Below are positions 1 to 8,583 of a stretch of 24,065 nucleotides of DNA, one piece after another; positions within the stretch are counted from its first letter, which is position 1, and every line of letters begins with the position of its first letter. The DNA comes from a virus, in the IMG/VR virus record IMGVR_UViG_3300021356_000164, positions 1 to 24,065 of that record; one strand, 5' to 3'. The position numbers and the translations under genes were made by a program. Below the pieces are notes generated by a model, which saw only the letters and a program-made list of their open reading frames with translations, had not been told where the DNA came from and ran no database searches.

Positions 1-1
1 G

Positions 2-373
2 TGGACTGGCAATTTTGGTGAGCTGTGGGAGCTGAGTCCTAAGCCAGTCAAGCCAATAGTCAGCAATCAACGCGATTGGGACGCTGAAAACATGCCTACT
101 GGTCGAAACCTTCAGAAACGTCCTGCATTGAGGGTTCTAATTGGCAGTCCTTTGTATATTGGCAACGCAGCTGACTACGCAGGATACGCGGTCAATAATC
201 CGCAGGCCAAAAAACAAGGCAAAACCTACGAAGAGGCTAGAACCGGCGAAAAAGCTTTGAGAATTACTGCTAAGGATGGCCCCCGTTGGTACAAAATTTA
301 CACGGAAACCAGTAGAGACACGGGCCTGTTTCTTGATCTAGACAAAGCATTTGCATCTGTGCGTTTGGGATAA
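2..373 (+). CDS. HK97 gp10-like head-tail or tail-completion protein, 5'-truncated
   Basis: The frame is open from base 2 to the TAA at 371-373 with no stop, so the gene starts upstream of the window. The ATG at 92 is probably internal, because the sequence before it (WTGNFGELWEL...) also reads as protein. The segment around YIGNAADYAGYAVN resembles the part of HK97 gp10-like or minor capsid/tail-completion proteins where an asparagine-aromatic-glycine-rich stretch precedes the C-terminal tail. Known role of that family: a small protein at the head-tail or tail-terminator interface. It lies 28 bases upstream of the tail chaperone gene, where the tail tube gene usually sits in lambda-like phages. 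The family call is from sequence feel only; it could be another small connector protein. That it is coding is well supported by the long open frame and its position. Confidence 0.55.
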   Translation, partial: WTGNFGELWELSPKPVKPIVSNQRDWDAENMPTGRNLQKRPALRVLIGSPLYIGNAADYAGYAVNNPQAKKQGKTYEEARTGEKALRITAKDGPRWYKIYTETSRDTGLFLDLDKAFASVRLG

Positions 374-401
374 GCTATAGTGTGCTAGTTGACTGAGTTT
401 T

Positions 402-773
402 ATGGCTGAAGCACGCGCAATTGACAAGCTGTGTAAAGCGTTCAACGTCGAAGAGCGCAGCAGCTACACGATCAAAAATGGCGAAGAGGTCATTCTCAAG
501 CTGTATTGGAAGCCTTTGACGATTGCTGATCGTGATGCAATCAACAATTCTTTGAAGGCGTTAAACGTCAGCGTTTCAGAGGACAACTTGGATTTTGCGA
601 TCCAGATGGTGATTCGCAAAGCAGAAGACGAAGCTGGCGATCGTCTTTTCTCAGATGGCGACCGTGCCAAGATCCGCAACCGTCTGCCTTTGGGCATTGT
701 GCTGGACATTATGTCCAAGATGCAGGGAACGGGTGAGGTGGAAGAACCCGACGCCATTAAAAGCGAAGCTTGA
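402..773 (+). CDS. tail assembly chaperone, gpG-like
   Basis: This encodes a 123-residue, mostly helical, charged protein with no membrane segment. Its position directly before the tape measure gene, its size, and an overlapping second frame that continues past its stop all match the lambda gpG/gpGT arrangement. These are non-virion chaperones that bind the tape measure protein during tail assembly. The central part (DRDAINNSLKAL, then FAIQMVIRKAEDEAG) is typical of such helical chaperones. The ATG at 402 follows a weak purine-rich stretch (gactgag). The C-terminal tail, EVEEPDAIKSEA, is acidic and ends at TGA 771-773. The bases just before that stop contain two sequences that allow a change into the frame of the next entry. 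Family assignment is mainly by synteny. Confidence 0.7.
   Translation: MAEARAIDKLCKAFNVEERSSYTIKNGEEVILKLYWKPLTIADRDAINNSLKALNVSVSEDNLDFAIQMVIRKAEDEAGDRLFSDGDRAKIRNRLPLGIVLDIMSKMQGTGEVEEPDAIKSEA
747..762 (+). other. candidate frameshift site between gpG-like and gpT-like frames
   Basis: In the upstream frame the codons here are CCC GAC GCC ATT AAA AGC. A proline tRNA on CCC (747-749) could re-pair one base downstream on CCG. A lysine tRNA on AAA (759-761) could re-pair one base downstream on AAA (760-762) with no mismatch. Either step enters the gpT-like frame. The -1 frame meets TAA at 758-760, so a lambda-style -1 shift is ruled out here. Which site is used, if either, cannot be told from sequence alone. 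Confidence 0.4.
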
Positions 774-963
774 TAAGGACCACTATCTGTTTTTGCAGTT
801 CTTCATTGCTGAGAAGCTAGGCATGACGTTGGCTCAGCTTCGAGCCACCATGTCAATGGAAGAGTTGTTTGGCTGGAGTGCGTATTGCTCACTCAAGTCA
901 GACCGAGAGCAAAAAGAGATGGAGCGTAGCCGTCAGCAGGCTCAATATCGCAGGGTGCGCTAA
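748..963 (+). CDS. gpT-like extension of the tail chaperone, probably made by frameshift
   Basis: This frame runs past the end of the gpG-like gene to TAA 961-963. It encodes KAKLDKDHYLFLQFFIAEKLG, then an MTLAQLRATMSMEELFGWSAY segment, then a strongly charged tail (SDREQKEMERSRQQAQYRR). The pattern of a helix, 'LAQLR-MS-EE-FGW-AY' and a basic helix is that of gpT-like chaperone domains. No ATG precedes the conserved part; the first in-frame ATG (823) falls inside it, and the only earlier candidates are weak, such as TTG 793. Relative to the upstream gene the frame is +1 (equivalent to -2), not the -1 of lambda. The coordinate 748 marks where the frame could be entered at CCC-G (747-750); AAA-A (759-762) is an alternative. 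A short independent protein from TTG 793 cannot be excluded. Confidence 0.6.
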   Translation, partial: PTPLKAKLDKDHYLFLQFFIAEKLGMTLAQLRATMSMEELFGWSAYCSLKSDREQKEMERSRQQAQYRRVR

Positions 964-990
964 CCTGAGGGCAATGTCTTCGGGTTAGTC

Positions 991-3912
991 GTGGCTGCTG
1001 AGTACGAAGTCAATATCAAGATCAATACCAAGAAGGTTGAGACTGATCTCAATACCATTGACACGAAGATAAAAAATCTTGGCAAGTCAGCAACTTCTAA
1101 AGAACAAGGTCTTGAAAGAATTGTAGATAAACGTGCTCGTTTGATGAATCGCATCAACGAGATGGAGGCCAAGGGCCTAAGGGTTGCCAAGCTTAGAGCC
1201 CAAATGGGTAAAGCAACTGAGCAACAGAGTCGCAGGGACCTTACTAACGCTGAAAGAGAGTATCGAATTCTAGATAAAAGTATTCGTCTAGAACAATCAA
1301 AGTTAAAAATTCTTCGATCGCAAAGAGAAGGTTTTGCCGCAAGTCCAATTCGTGGCATAAGAAGCATGATGGGCTCTCCAGCTCAGATTGCTGCATCCGG
1401 CAGGCAAAGAGTGAGCCCTATTGGCGGCAGGATAGACATTGCTGGCTCTCCAGCTCAAATGGAAGCCATCAGAAAGTTAGAGATGGCAGAAATGCAAGCA
1501 GATAAAAATGCTCATTTTGCAGAGTTAAAGTTAATACAAAGAAGGCAAAAGGTAGAACTAGACAATATAGACAAAAAGTTAGCGGCTGATTTAAGAGCAC
1601 TTAAGAAATTTGATAAGGAGCTTGAAGCAGCCGACAAGGCACGTCAAAGACGACTGGCGGGCGCTAATGCAGGCAGAGGTCAGTTTGGACCAGCAGCGCC
1701 TCCTATGCAGGGTCCGCGTCAAATGATTGCGTCACCTATTGGTGGAGCAGTTAATATTCCAGGCTCTCCTGCATTTTTGGCTAACCAACGTCGATCAGCA
1801 CAGCTTGCTCAACAAAGAAAAAATGGCGCTCGTAGATTCCAAGATATTGCTACGGGCGCAGGCTTTCCACTGTTGTTTGGCGGCGGCCCACTGCAGGCAA
1901 TAGCTGGTGGCGTCGGTGGAGCGCTTGGCGGGTTAGGAGGTTCTATTGCGGCAACAGCTGCGATTTCGCAACTTCAGGCTTTTGGTCAAACAGCTGCAGA
2001 GATTGGTCAAGCAGTCAGTTCTACTAGCGGCGCGCTTGATTTAATGCAAGAAAAAGCGCTTTTTAGTACCAAAGCAATAGAAAGACAAGCAGCTGCGCTT
2101 GAAGAGCAAGGTAATGTTCAAGAGCTAAATGCACTTATCACGCAAGAGCTTGCCGACAAAATTGGAAATGAAGGCATTCGCTCTTTACAGGCGCTTGGAA
2201 ATACCACAGATGAGACAACTAGGTTGTGGGGCGAGCTAACGACTCAGCTGGCTGCATTGATTTCAGGTCCGTTGAATGGATTTTTAAGTATCGTCAATCA
2301 AATTTTAGGCCGAGTAACTACTGGGTTTCGTTTTGACGCATTTTTGCGAGACCTTAATCCTGAGCAGCGCGCTCAAGCTGAAGCAAGAGTTCAAGAATTG
2401 ACAAAGCGTGTTGGCACGGGAAGAAGTGCTGCAAAAAGTATGCAAATGACGGAGCAGGAGGCTCAAGCGCAAGTCCTTAAAGAGATGGGAGGAATGCGAC
2501 CGCTTGATCCTGGCTTAATTCCAATTACAGCTGCAGACACAAAGCGCTTTACTGTTAAAAATACTGCGGCTGACAAAGCAGCAAGAGAGGAGCAAAGGCT
2601 GCAGGGACGATTGGCAAAGCTTGATCAAGAACGTCAAAAGGTTATTGAGATTTCTCGATTTAAGGATCAAATTGCAGCTGCTGAGGCAGCTGGTGATCAG
2701 CAGTTAGTAATCCGTTTAGAAGGCGAGCAGAGAATCGCTGAAATCGAGGCAAGACGCAAAGAGGATCTTATTGGCGTTACGGACCAACGAGAGATAGAGG
2801 CTATCAATATTGGCAAGGCTACTGAAAAGCTAGCGGCTCATCGTGAAGTGGAGCGCGAGCTGGAAGAATTGCAGCGTCAAAGGCAAGAAAAGTTCGACGA
2901 TACGATTGAGAACCTTCAGTTTCAGCTTGACATAGCTCAGGCTACAAGTGAAGCCGAAAGGGAGCGCCTGCGTATCGAGAAAGAAATGAAAAAGTTGAAA
3001 GAAGACGGCATGTCCGAAGAGCAAGTTGCACAAGTTGGCAACTTAATGAAGCAAATATCTGCAGAAAACAGCCCTCTCAATAAGTTTATTAAGCAGTCAG
3101 TTGAGAGCCTGAATGATTTACAGACGCAAGCGGTTCAAATCGCTCAAGGCATTGGCAATGCAATTGGCAATTCACTTGTAGGCGGCATTCAAAACCTCAT
3201 CACTGGAGCGGCAACCGTTAAAGAAGTATTTGCGGACATGTTGAAGAGCGTTGCAGACGTTCTTGCGAAGCAAGCTGCGCAAATGATTGCAACTTATATT
3301 TCGATTGGCATTGCAAGGCTTTTTGCTGGAATTGGTGGTTCATATGGCACGGGAGCGGAAAAGCCCTTAACAAGTGGGATAGATTTTTCCAGTGCTTTTT
3401 CAAGTGGCGGGTTCGGCATTAGTAATTTTGCAAATGGAGGCCTTGTAACCGGTGGCTCGCCAATGCTTGTTGGAGAGCGTGGTCCAGAACTCTTCGTTCC
3501 ATTTGTTAACGGTGAAATCACATCAAGTGAAAGCCTTGGTGCTGAGATGGCAAATGCCATGGCGGTTCCCTTCGTGCCTGGAGGCAACCAAGGCGGCACT
3601 ACATCTCAGCTAATTAACCGTCAAGAGAACACGCAAATTAATCGCCAAGAAAACCTAAGACAGCTTTCTGTGCCGTTCTCTCGTAGTTCAGAGGCATCGA
3701 TGGTGGCAGCAGCGGAACAGCAAACTGCAGAAGCGATTTCAAATCCATCTCCTCTTGATGTGCGATTTGAGTCTCAATCAATTAACGGCGTTGAGTACGT
3801 TACGGCTGAGCAGCATCAAGCTGGCATGGCTCAAGCTGCACAGCGTGGACGTGCGCTTACACTCGCAGCATTGCAAAATAGCGTCAAAGCACGGCGAAGG
3901 GTTGGATTATGA
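991..3912 (+). CDS. tail tape measure protein
   Basis: At 973 residues this is the longest helical protein of the tail block. The N-terminal ~110 residues and the middle (about 520-690) are rich in Lys, Glu, Arg and Gln and read as coiled coil. Around residues 285-330 a Gly/Ala-rich hydrophobic stretch (FPLLFGGGPLQAIAGG onward) is the likely membrane-active segment. A second apolar region lies near residues 715-780. Near residue 820 the motif VGERGPELFVPFVNGEI is the hallmark C-terminal motif of many tape measure proteins. Family role: sets tail length, fills the tube and is ejected ahead of DNA. The start is GTG at 991 without a clear Shine-Dalgarno sequence; no better start follows the stop at 963. 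The gene overlaps the next by ATGA. Three copies of a short proline motif lie near the N-terminus. Confidence 0.93.
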   Translation: MAAEYEVNIKINTKKVETDLNTIDTKIKNLGKSATSKEQGLERIVDKRARLMNRINEMEAKGLRVAKLRAQMGKATEQQSRRDLTNAEREYRILDKSIRLEQSKLKILRSQREGFAASPIRGIRSMMGSPAQIAASGRQRVSPIGGRIDIAGSPAQMEAIRKLEMAEMQADKNAHFAELKLIQRRQKVELDNIDKKLAADLRALKKFDKELEAADKARQRRLAGANAGRGQFGPAAPPMQGPRQMIASPIGGAVNIPGSPAFLANQRRSAQLAQQRKNGARRFQDIATGAGFPLLFGGGPLQAIAGGVGGALGGLGGSIAATAAISQLQAFGQTAAEIGQAVSSTSGALDLMQEKALFSTKAIERQAAALEEQGNVQELNALITQELADKIGNEGIRSLQALGNTTDETTRLWGELTTQLAALISGPLNGFLSIVNQILGRVTTGFRFDAFLRDLNPEQRAQAEARVQELTKRVGTGRSAAKSMQMTEQEAQAQVLKEMGGMRPLDPGLIPITAADTKRFTVKNTAADKAAREEQRLQGRLAKLDQERQKVIEISRFKDQIAAAEAAGDQQLVIRLEGEQRIAEIEARRKEDLIGVTDQREIEAINIGKATEKLAAHREVERELEELQRQRQEKFDDTIENLQFQLDIAQATSEAERERLRIEKEMKKLKEDGMSEEQVAQVGNLMKQISAENSPLNKFIKQSVESLNDLQTQAVQIAQGIGNAIGNSLVGGIQNLITGAATVKEVFADMLKSVADVLAKQAAQMIATYISIGIARLFAGIGGSYGTGAEKPLTSGIDFSSAFSSGGFGISNFANGGLVTGGSPMLVGERGPELFVPFVNGEITSSESLGAEMANAMAVPFVPGGNQGGTTSQLINRQENTQINRQENLRQLSVPFSRSSEASMVAAAEQQTAEAISNPSPLDVRFESQSINGVEYVTAEQHQAGMAQAAQRGRALTLAALQNSVKARRRVGL
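1342..1776 (+). repeat. three degenerate SPIxG...GSPA motifs inside the tape measure gene
   Basis: Three 15-codon units start at 1342, 1414 and 1732 (residues 118, 142 and 248). Each has the form S-P-I-x-G-x5-G-S-P-A. The first two are adjacent and the third lies about 90 residues on, after a coiled-coil stretch. They read as Pro/Gly hinges flanking helical segments. Confidence 0.6.
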
Positions 3913-4403
3913 GCGGCTATGCGTTCTGCAACTATGTCAAGTTTTTAGAGCCTTCTGGTTCTACCTATGTAGAGACTGCTTATTACTTCCAGAATTTTAC
4001 GGTTGATGGTTCTCGTACACGCGGAGGCGACACCTACATCTTTGCGCCATTTGTGCTGGCAACTGGCGGAGGAGAGAAGAGCGGAGACCGCAGTTCTAAT
4101 GTGCTGGCAATTGGAGCGTCAACTCAAGCTGGTTCAACAATCATTTTGAATCTGTTTAAGCAAGCGGTTGAGCAGCGTTGGATTTTGCGAGTTGAGACTG
4201 TCAGTCTCAATATCAGCACTTTTGCTGACGATCAATTGGTTTCAACAGAAAACTGGCGCGTGGCCTCTTATGAGATGGATACCAAAGTTATTAAACTGCG
4301 ACTCATCTCGCCACTAGATGCGGTCAAGGGTCAAGTGCCTAGGAGGAAATTGAGCGAAGAGTTAGTTGGAGCCTTGCCGACCACTGGTCAAATTTCGACA
4401 TGA
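3909..4403 (+). CDS. minor tail protein, gpM/gpL-like (DUF1833/DUF2163-like)
   Basis: This is a 164-residue, beta-rich protein placed directly after the tape measure gene, in the slot held by lambda M and L. The C-terminal segment VPRRKLSEELVGALPTTG resembles the proline-arginine turn common to DUF1833/DUF2163-type tail proteins that form the distal tail ring or tip cap. The cysteine cluster that binds iron-sulfur in lambda gpL is absent: only one cysteine (C7) is present. The start ATG overlaps the tape measure stop (ATGA, 3909-3912), and the stop overlaps the next start (ATGA, 4400-4403), implying coupled translation. The structural role is inferred from synteny and the C-terminal motif; the exact family is uncertain. 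Confidence 0.7.
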   Translation: MSGYAFCNYVKFLEPSGSTYVETAYYFQNFTVDGSRTRGGDTYIFAPFVLATGGGEKSGDRSSNVLAIGASTQAGSTIILNLFKQAVEQRWILRVETVSLNISTFADDQLVSTENWRVASYEMDTKVIKLRLISPLDAVKGQVPRRKLSEELVGALPTTGQIST

Positions 4404-4771
4404 AGCGTTGGCACAAGTATTTGAGCTTGCCTCACGAATTTGGAGCTGATCCAAACGATGGGATTGGTTGCGATTGCGTGATTATGGTTTGGAACGTGTT
4501 GCGTGATGCTGGAGTTGAGCACCCGCCTTATGAACCGAGTTGGCTAGAGATGGCAGCTCGTAAGGAGTGGGCTGCACTAAAGAACCAATGGCTGGAACGG
4601 ACAGTCATTTGTCCTCAGCAAGAGTATGCGTTGACTTTGTTTGATGAGCCAACGCACTTGGGCTTAGGTATTATCGTGGATAACGGGCTTTTGTTCCCGC
4701 ACCACAAGCGTGGTGTGCATTGGCTGCCCAGCAAAAAAGTCGCAAATCTGGAGTACAGGACGTTTCGATGA
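4400..4771 (+). CDS. NlpC/P60-like cell-wall hydrolase of the tail tip, gpK-like
   Basis: This 123-residue protein sits where lambda K sits, between the gpL-like and J-like genes. It has an NlpC/P60-like layout. D25-C26 lie in GCDCVIMVWNVL, the expected nucleophile helix. H86 lies in THLGLGIIVDNG, the expected His strand. H101 or H102 follows about 15 residues later as a possible third catalytic residue. Family role: cleaves peptidoglycan cross-links during DNA entry. The usual D-C-S-G is replaced by D-C-V-I, and the protein lacks the Mov34/JAB N-terminal domain of lambda gpK, so it is a minimal catalytic domain. Start and stop are both in ATGA overlaps. A structural, non-catalytic role is possible. 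Confidence 0.75.
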   Translation: MKRWHKYLSLPHEFGADPNDGIGCDCVIMVWNVLRDAGVEHPPYEPSWLEMAARKEWAALKNQWLERTVICPQQEYALTLFDEPTHLGLGIIVDNGLLFPHHKRGVHWLPSKKVANLEYRTFR

Positions 4772-7700
4772 CTATGCTCCCTTCCGATCGTTACCTTTGC
4801 AGCCTTTTGGGGCTGACGGAAGAGGAGTTTCAATCGTTCCAGGCAGATGCAAGGCAGTATTTAAAAGAGAACCCAATTGAAGGACCAGTTGCTGGTCTTG
4901 AGACAGGACTTGTTCTTGGGATTGTCAGCCTTGCTCTTAGCGTTGGCACGACTGTAGTCTCATTGCTTTTGAGACCAAGTGTGCCTGAAGTAGGAGGAGG
5001 CCCAAGAGCAATTGGCAGGAATAATGTCGCAGATGACCCTATAATTACGAATCAAAGTTTTGCGCCACGCTATGGTTTTGACTCTGTTCAAAATGTAATT
5101 AAGATTGGCAGCACTGTTCCTCTTGTCTATGGAGACAGGAACGTAGGAGGTCAAAAAGTTGGCGGTGTTCGCATAAACATGCCGCTTGTCTGGTCGCAAA
5201 TGCTGTCTTTTGGGACGTCGCAGATGTTGCGAGCTGTATTTCTTGCAGGAGAAGGCGAAATTGAATCATTTGACAATGATTTATGGGCAGTTGGCTCTAA
5301 CCTTCTAAAGAACTACAAGTACACCACAAGCGCTGCCACTGAAGTCGCTGCACGAGCAACGATTTATGCAAGTCTTGGGAGTGGAGCGATCATAGAAAAC
5401 GATCGAGTTTTTGGTAGAAGCGGAACCAATGATCGTAGAGCTAATGGTGGGGGCTCATCTGCAACCTCGTCTACAGAAGAAGTTTTCAAAGTTCATACTG
5501 GCAGCTCGCCCACGGAAACGGCTGCATTTTCTTCAGTTCACACGCCTTCGTCCAGCACTACGTTTGGCGTTTATTCTTTGATTGGCAATGATTTAGCATT
5601 TAAAGTAAATCCTATTGTAAGACCAGGAGTCAAAGTTAAACAAGAGGCTACAAGTGGCGATAACTTTACAGTGCTTTGTCCTAAAGATGGGCCTCAAATT
5701 GCACTGCGAAGAAAGTTTAGGTACAATTTCGCAAGCTTTAGTGGACTTACCAAGAAAAACGGCAACCCTAAAAATGGTCTAAGGAGTTTAGCCGTAGGAG
5801 ACACCGTTACTTATGAGCTTTTCAAGGAATCAGAAAAGGAAATAACTTTTTCGGAAAACAATCAAACTGAAGAAAGCAAAGACGTCGCCTCAAGTGTGGC
5901 CGCTAGGCAAGCCTTTTATGATGAGAATTTAATTATTGGAGAGCTTTACAAGATTGGCAGTTCAATTGGAGTTTGCATTTCTCGTAGTCCTAGCGATGCA
6001 GTTTTTAGATCAGAGGCTGATGAAGTTGGCTCTGATCAGTCAATTGAAGCAGTTTTTGAAATTGTTGAGCCTGGCTCTGCTCGTTTCTACACAGAAGCTC
6101 ATTTAAAAGGTGCTTACACTGGTAGCACAGTAGATAATCCAACTCCAGTCGATCGTGCAGTAGCGACTACTAAGGGTCATCTTTTGCGCTATGCGCAAGC
6201 CGTGGTTACAAATACTCGTGCTTGCGACATTACCGAAATTGGGATTACTTCAACGCTAGGCGGCAGGATTAATGGCCTTTGCAATTTCAAGGATACAAAA
6301 ACCTACAACGAGACGGATGATCTTTTTTGCGAAACTTTTTCGAACACTACTGAGTATGACAGCGACTTTTACCAAAGTGGAACGCTAAGCGTTTCATTTA
6401 AAAGATTTTCTATTTTTACGCTGCAGTACAAGGAAATAGTCGCTGATGCTGATGACGATTGGGTCGATAGCGGCAAAATTTTTGCGGTTCGAAGTGAAAC
6501 ACTGCAGGCAGTATTTAATTTTATACGACTTGAATTTACGACTTCTAAGCTTCGTATTTTTAGGCTACGGCCAATCACCGGATTTGAATTTAGGTCGAAG
6601 ACCTCTGGTCAACTTTATCTTTTAGATGCAAACGAAGGTTTTCAGCATGAAAGCATAACCTCTTACGGTGGAGCCGCTGTAAAGGTGGCCTTTAGAGGTA
6701 AGATTTTTAATTATCCGTTTCACAATGATGTGAGATCTAAGTTCGGTGAAGCTGACCCTGACTTGGTTACTAGCTATACAAAATCCGTAGAGAGCGGCGA
6801 GCCTGCAGAAACATTTCAATCTCTTTCAGCCGTAGACACTTCTATTGGAACCGGGTATGCGTCAATGATTGATGAGTTTATATCTTGCGCAGAAGATTTT
6901 GTATACGAAGAAATTACGACAAGTTGCGAAAGCGGTCCAGAAAACAAAATTTCATATGTCAATGAAATTGTAACAGGTCAAACTGGCAGCTATAGCAATC
7001 TTGCTTTGGTTGGCATTAATATTCGATCTTCAACTGAGTGGCAACAATTCACGCAATTTTCTGGCTATGTAAAGCAAGGCATTAAATCAAGGCGGCTGGA
7101 CTCTTATTCAAGCTTGCCTTTTAATCCTACGCCTCAGCACTTGTATCGGTTCCCCGAAGTCTTGTTGGACTTGATGACCAACGACAGATATGGAATGGGC
7201 GATTTGATCAAAGACGAGATGATTGATCTTGCTACATTTAAAGAGGCTAACGATTGGTGTAGTGATAGAGGTTATTACTTCAATGGCGTTATTGCTGATC
7301 AGGCAAACATTAGGCAGTATGCCGCTGATCTTGCGGCAACACATTTGCTATATTTTGCTGAGATAAACGGTCAGTTTACTCTTAAACCTGCTCTGCCTGT
7401 TTCTGGAGCGACATTTGCTGCTGCTGACATCAAAGGTCTTTTCACCGTCGGGAACATTCTCGAAGATAGTTATCAGATTGAATACTTGAATCCAGAAGAC
7501 AGGGAGCCGATTGAGGTTAGCGCGACTTATAGGGAGGAACGCTCATCTTCTGATCTTGCAAGCGAAGGCGCGTTTGCCACTGTAAAAGAAGTGCTGGTTA
7601 AAGAGGCAAGTTATACGCCCTTGGATACGGTATCGCTAGATATGACTGATTACTGCACTCAGCGGAGCCATGCCATTGATGCTGCAAAGTTCATCATCAG

Positions 7701-8157
7701 AACGCGTAGGCTGACCGATCACGTTGTGAGATTCAAAGTTACGCACGAATCTGTTTACAACAATATTGCGCCTGGCGATTACATTAATGTTGCGATGGAC
7801 GCGACAGAGTATTCCGATTTCAGCAATGGCGTCGTCACTGGAGCGGGAGATCTTGTGACGTCAGAGGCTTTTGCTGATGGAAGTTATTCTGTGTTTGCTT
7901 GGGATCCCGACTCTGGCAGTGATCCAAGTGTTCAGACTTTAGTTGTAACCGGTAGTGGTACGAGAGCAACGCCAACTGGAATTATCTTTACCGAGATCAA
8001 GTCAAGCCAAGAGTCGAGAACTTATCAGGTTGAGCAGATCACTGCGGACCAAGACGGCACCTTTACAATAGAGGCGCTGCACATGCCAGTTACTGGTGCT
8101 GGCGTTCCGTTGGTTGCTGACGGTTTTGACACAGCTGGAAACTGGACCATCACTTAA
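4768..8157 (+). CDS. J-like tail tip / central tail fibre protein with N-terminal membrane-like segment
   Basis: This encodes 1129 residues from ATG 4768. That start is preferred over the TTG at 4720 because it forms an ATGA overlap with the previous gene and has AGGA seven bases upstream. After a short helical start, residues about 45-70 (GLVLGIVSLALSVGTTVVSLL) are hydrophobic, like gpI-type assembly proteins, so a gpI-like piece may be fused to J. The motif IGSTVPLVYGDRNVGG follows, typical of the gpJ hub domain. Around residues 780-870 the segment with PEVLLDLMTNDRYGMG and the following helices match the conserved J/phage-tail_3 core. The C-terminus lacks obvious fibronectin repeats. Role: caps the tail, binds fibres and may contact the receptor. 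The large insertions between hub motifs are not recognised. Confidence 0.88.
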   Translation: MTMLPSDRYLCSLLGLTEEEFQSFQADARQYLKENPIEGPVAGLETGLVLGIVSLALSVGTTVVSLLLRPSVPEVGGGPRAIGRNNVADDPIITNQSFAPRYGFDSVQNVIKIGSTVPLVYGDRNVGGQKVGGVRINMPLVWSQMLSFGTSQMLRAVFLAGEGEIESFDNDLWAVGSNLLKNYKYTTSAATEVAARATIYASLGSGAIIENDRVFGRSGTNDRRANGGGSSATSSTEEVFKVHTGSSPTETAAFSSVHTPSSSTTFGVYSLIGNDLAFKVNPIVRPGVKVKQEATSGDNFTVLCPKDGPQIALRRKFRYNFASFSGLTKKNGNPKNGLRSLAVGDTVTYELFKESEKEITFSENNQTEESKDVASSVAARQAFYDENLIIGELYKIGSSIGVCISRSPSDAVFRSEADEVGSDQSIEAVFEIVEPGSARFYTEAHLKGAYTGSTVDNPTPVDRAVATTKGHLLRYAQAVVTNTRACDITEIGITSTLGGRINGLCNFKDTKTYNETDDLFCETFSNTTEYDSDFYQSGTLSVSFKRFSIFTLQYKEIVADADDDWVDSGKIFAVRSETLQAVFNFIRLEFTTSKLRIFRLRPITGFEFRSKTSGQLYLLDANEGFQHESITSYGGAAVKVAFRGKIFNYPFHNDVRSKFGEADPDLVTSYTKSVESGEPAETFQSLSAVDTSIGTGYASMIDEFISCAEDFVYEEITTSCESGPENKISYVNEIVTGQTGSYSNLALVGINIRSSTEWQQFTQFSGYVKQGIKSRRLDSYSSLPFNPTPQHLYRFPEVLLDLMTNDRYGMGDLIKDEMIDLATFKEANDWCSDRGYYFNGVIADQANIRQYAADLAATHLLYFAEINGQFTLKPALPVSGATFAAADIKGLFTVGNILEDSYQIEYLNPEDREPIEVSATYREERSSSDLASEGAFATVKEVLVKEASYTPLDTVSLDMTDYCTQRSHAIDAAKFIIRTRRLTDHVVRFKVTHESVYNNIAPGDYINVAMDATEYSDFSNGVVTGAGDLVTSEAFADGSYSVFAWDPDSGSDPSVQTLVVTGSGTRATPTGIIFTEIKSSQESRTYQVEQITADQDGTFTIEALHMPVTGAGVPLVADGFDTAGNWTIT

Positions 8158-8162
8158 GTGCA

Positions 8163-8570
8163 ATGACCACAGCATTCCCACCAATTGAGCCTTCAAGCCG
8201 AAGCTTCAAGCCTCCAACGTATCCCGTTAAGAGCCACGTATCGCAATCTGGCGTTACAACTCGTCGTCTGTTTGCCTCTTTGCCGAGTCAGGCGGAACTC
8301 AAACTAGAGTTCAAAAACATCAACGATACGAACGCCACAGCAATCATGACTGCGTATAAAACCGCCAAGGGAGCTTTGGATGACTTGTCGCTACCAGTCG
8401 CTGTTTTCAATGGAGCGGACTCGACCTTAACGACGTATTTAGACGGATCTTCTTTTGCTGCAGGCTTGAAATGGTGTTTTGCTGAAGGCTCTCCCCCGAA
8501 AGTCACTAGTGTCGCCCCAGGGCGATCAAACGTTAGTGTTAGCCTTGTCGGAGAGCTTAGAATGAGCTGA
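8163..8570 (+). CDS. small tail protein of unknown function
   Basis: This is a 135-residue protein starting five bases after the J-like stop, with no clear Shine-Dalgarno sequence. It begins with a proline-rich arm (PPIEPSSRSFKPPTYP) and then appears beta-rich. The segment WCFAEGSPPKVTSVAPGRSN leading into a final strand, SVSLVGEL, resembles small tail proteins of the gpM or tail-hub type. I do not recognise a named family. Its position between the J-like and tube-like genes suggests a tail tip or tube accessory role. It has one cysteine and no signal peptide or membrane segment. Confidence 0.55.
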   Translation: MTTAFPPIEPSSRSFKPPTYPVKSHVSQSGVTTRRLFASLPSQAELKLEFKNINDTNATAIMTAYKTAKGALDDLSLPVAVFNGADSTLTTYLDGSSFAAGLKWCFAEGSPPKVTSVAPGRSNVSVSLVGELRMS

Positions 8571-8583
8571 AAGAGGTTTTCCT

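Noticed and set aside
376-381. TATAGT as a -10 box before the gpG-like gene
   Set aside because: The nearest -35-like sequence (TTGCAT, 351) needs 19-base spacing and matches poorly; the genes around it look co-transcribed.
960-1367. 135-residue minus-strand frame at the start of the tape measure gene
   Set aside because: It is antisense to the tape measure coding region and has a Leu/Ser/Arg-rich shadow composition.
4720-4767. TTG start for the J-like gene
   Set aside because: ATG 4768 has AGGA at a good distance and continues the ATGA overlap pattern of the previous two junctions.
8151-8160. Perfect 10-base palindrome CACTTAAGTG at the end of the J-like gene
   Set aside because: It has no loop or T-run and a 10-base palindrome over the stop codon is expected by chance at this length scale.
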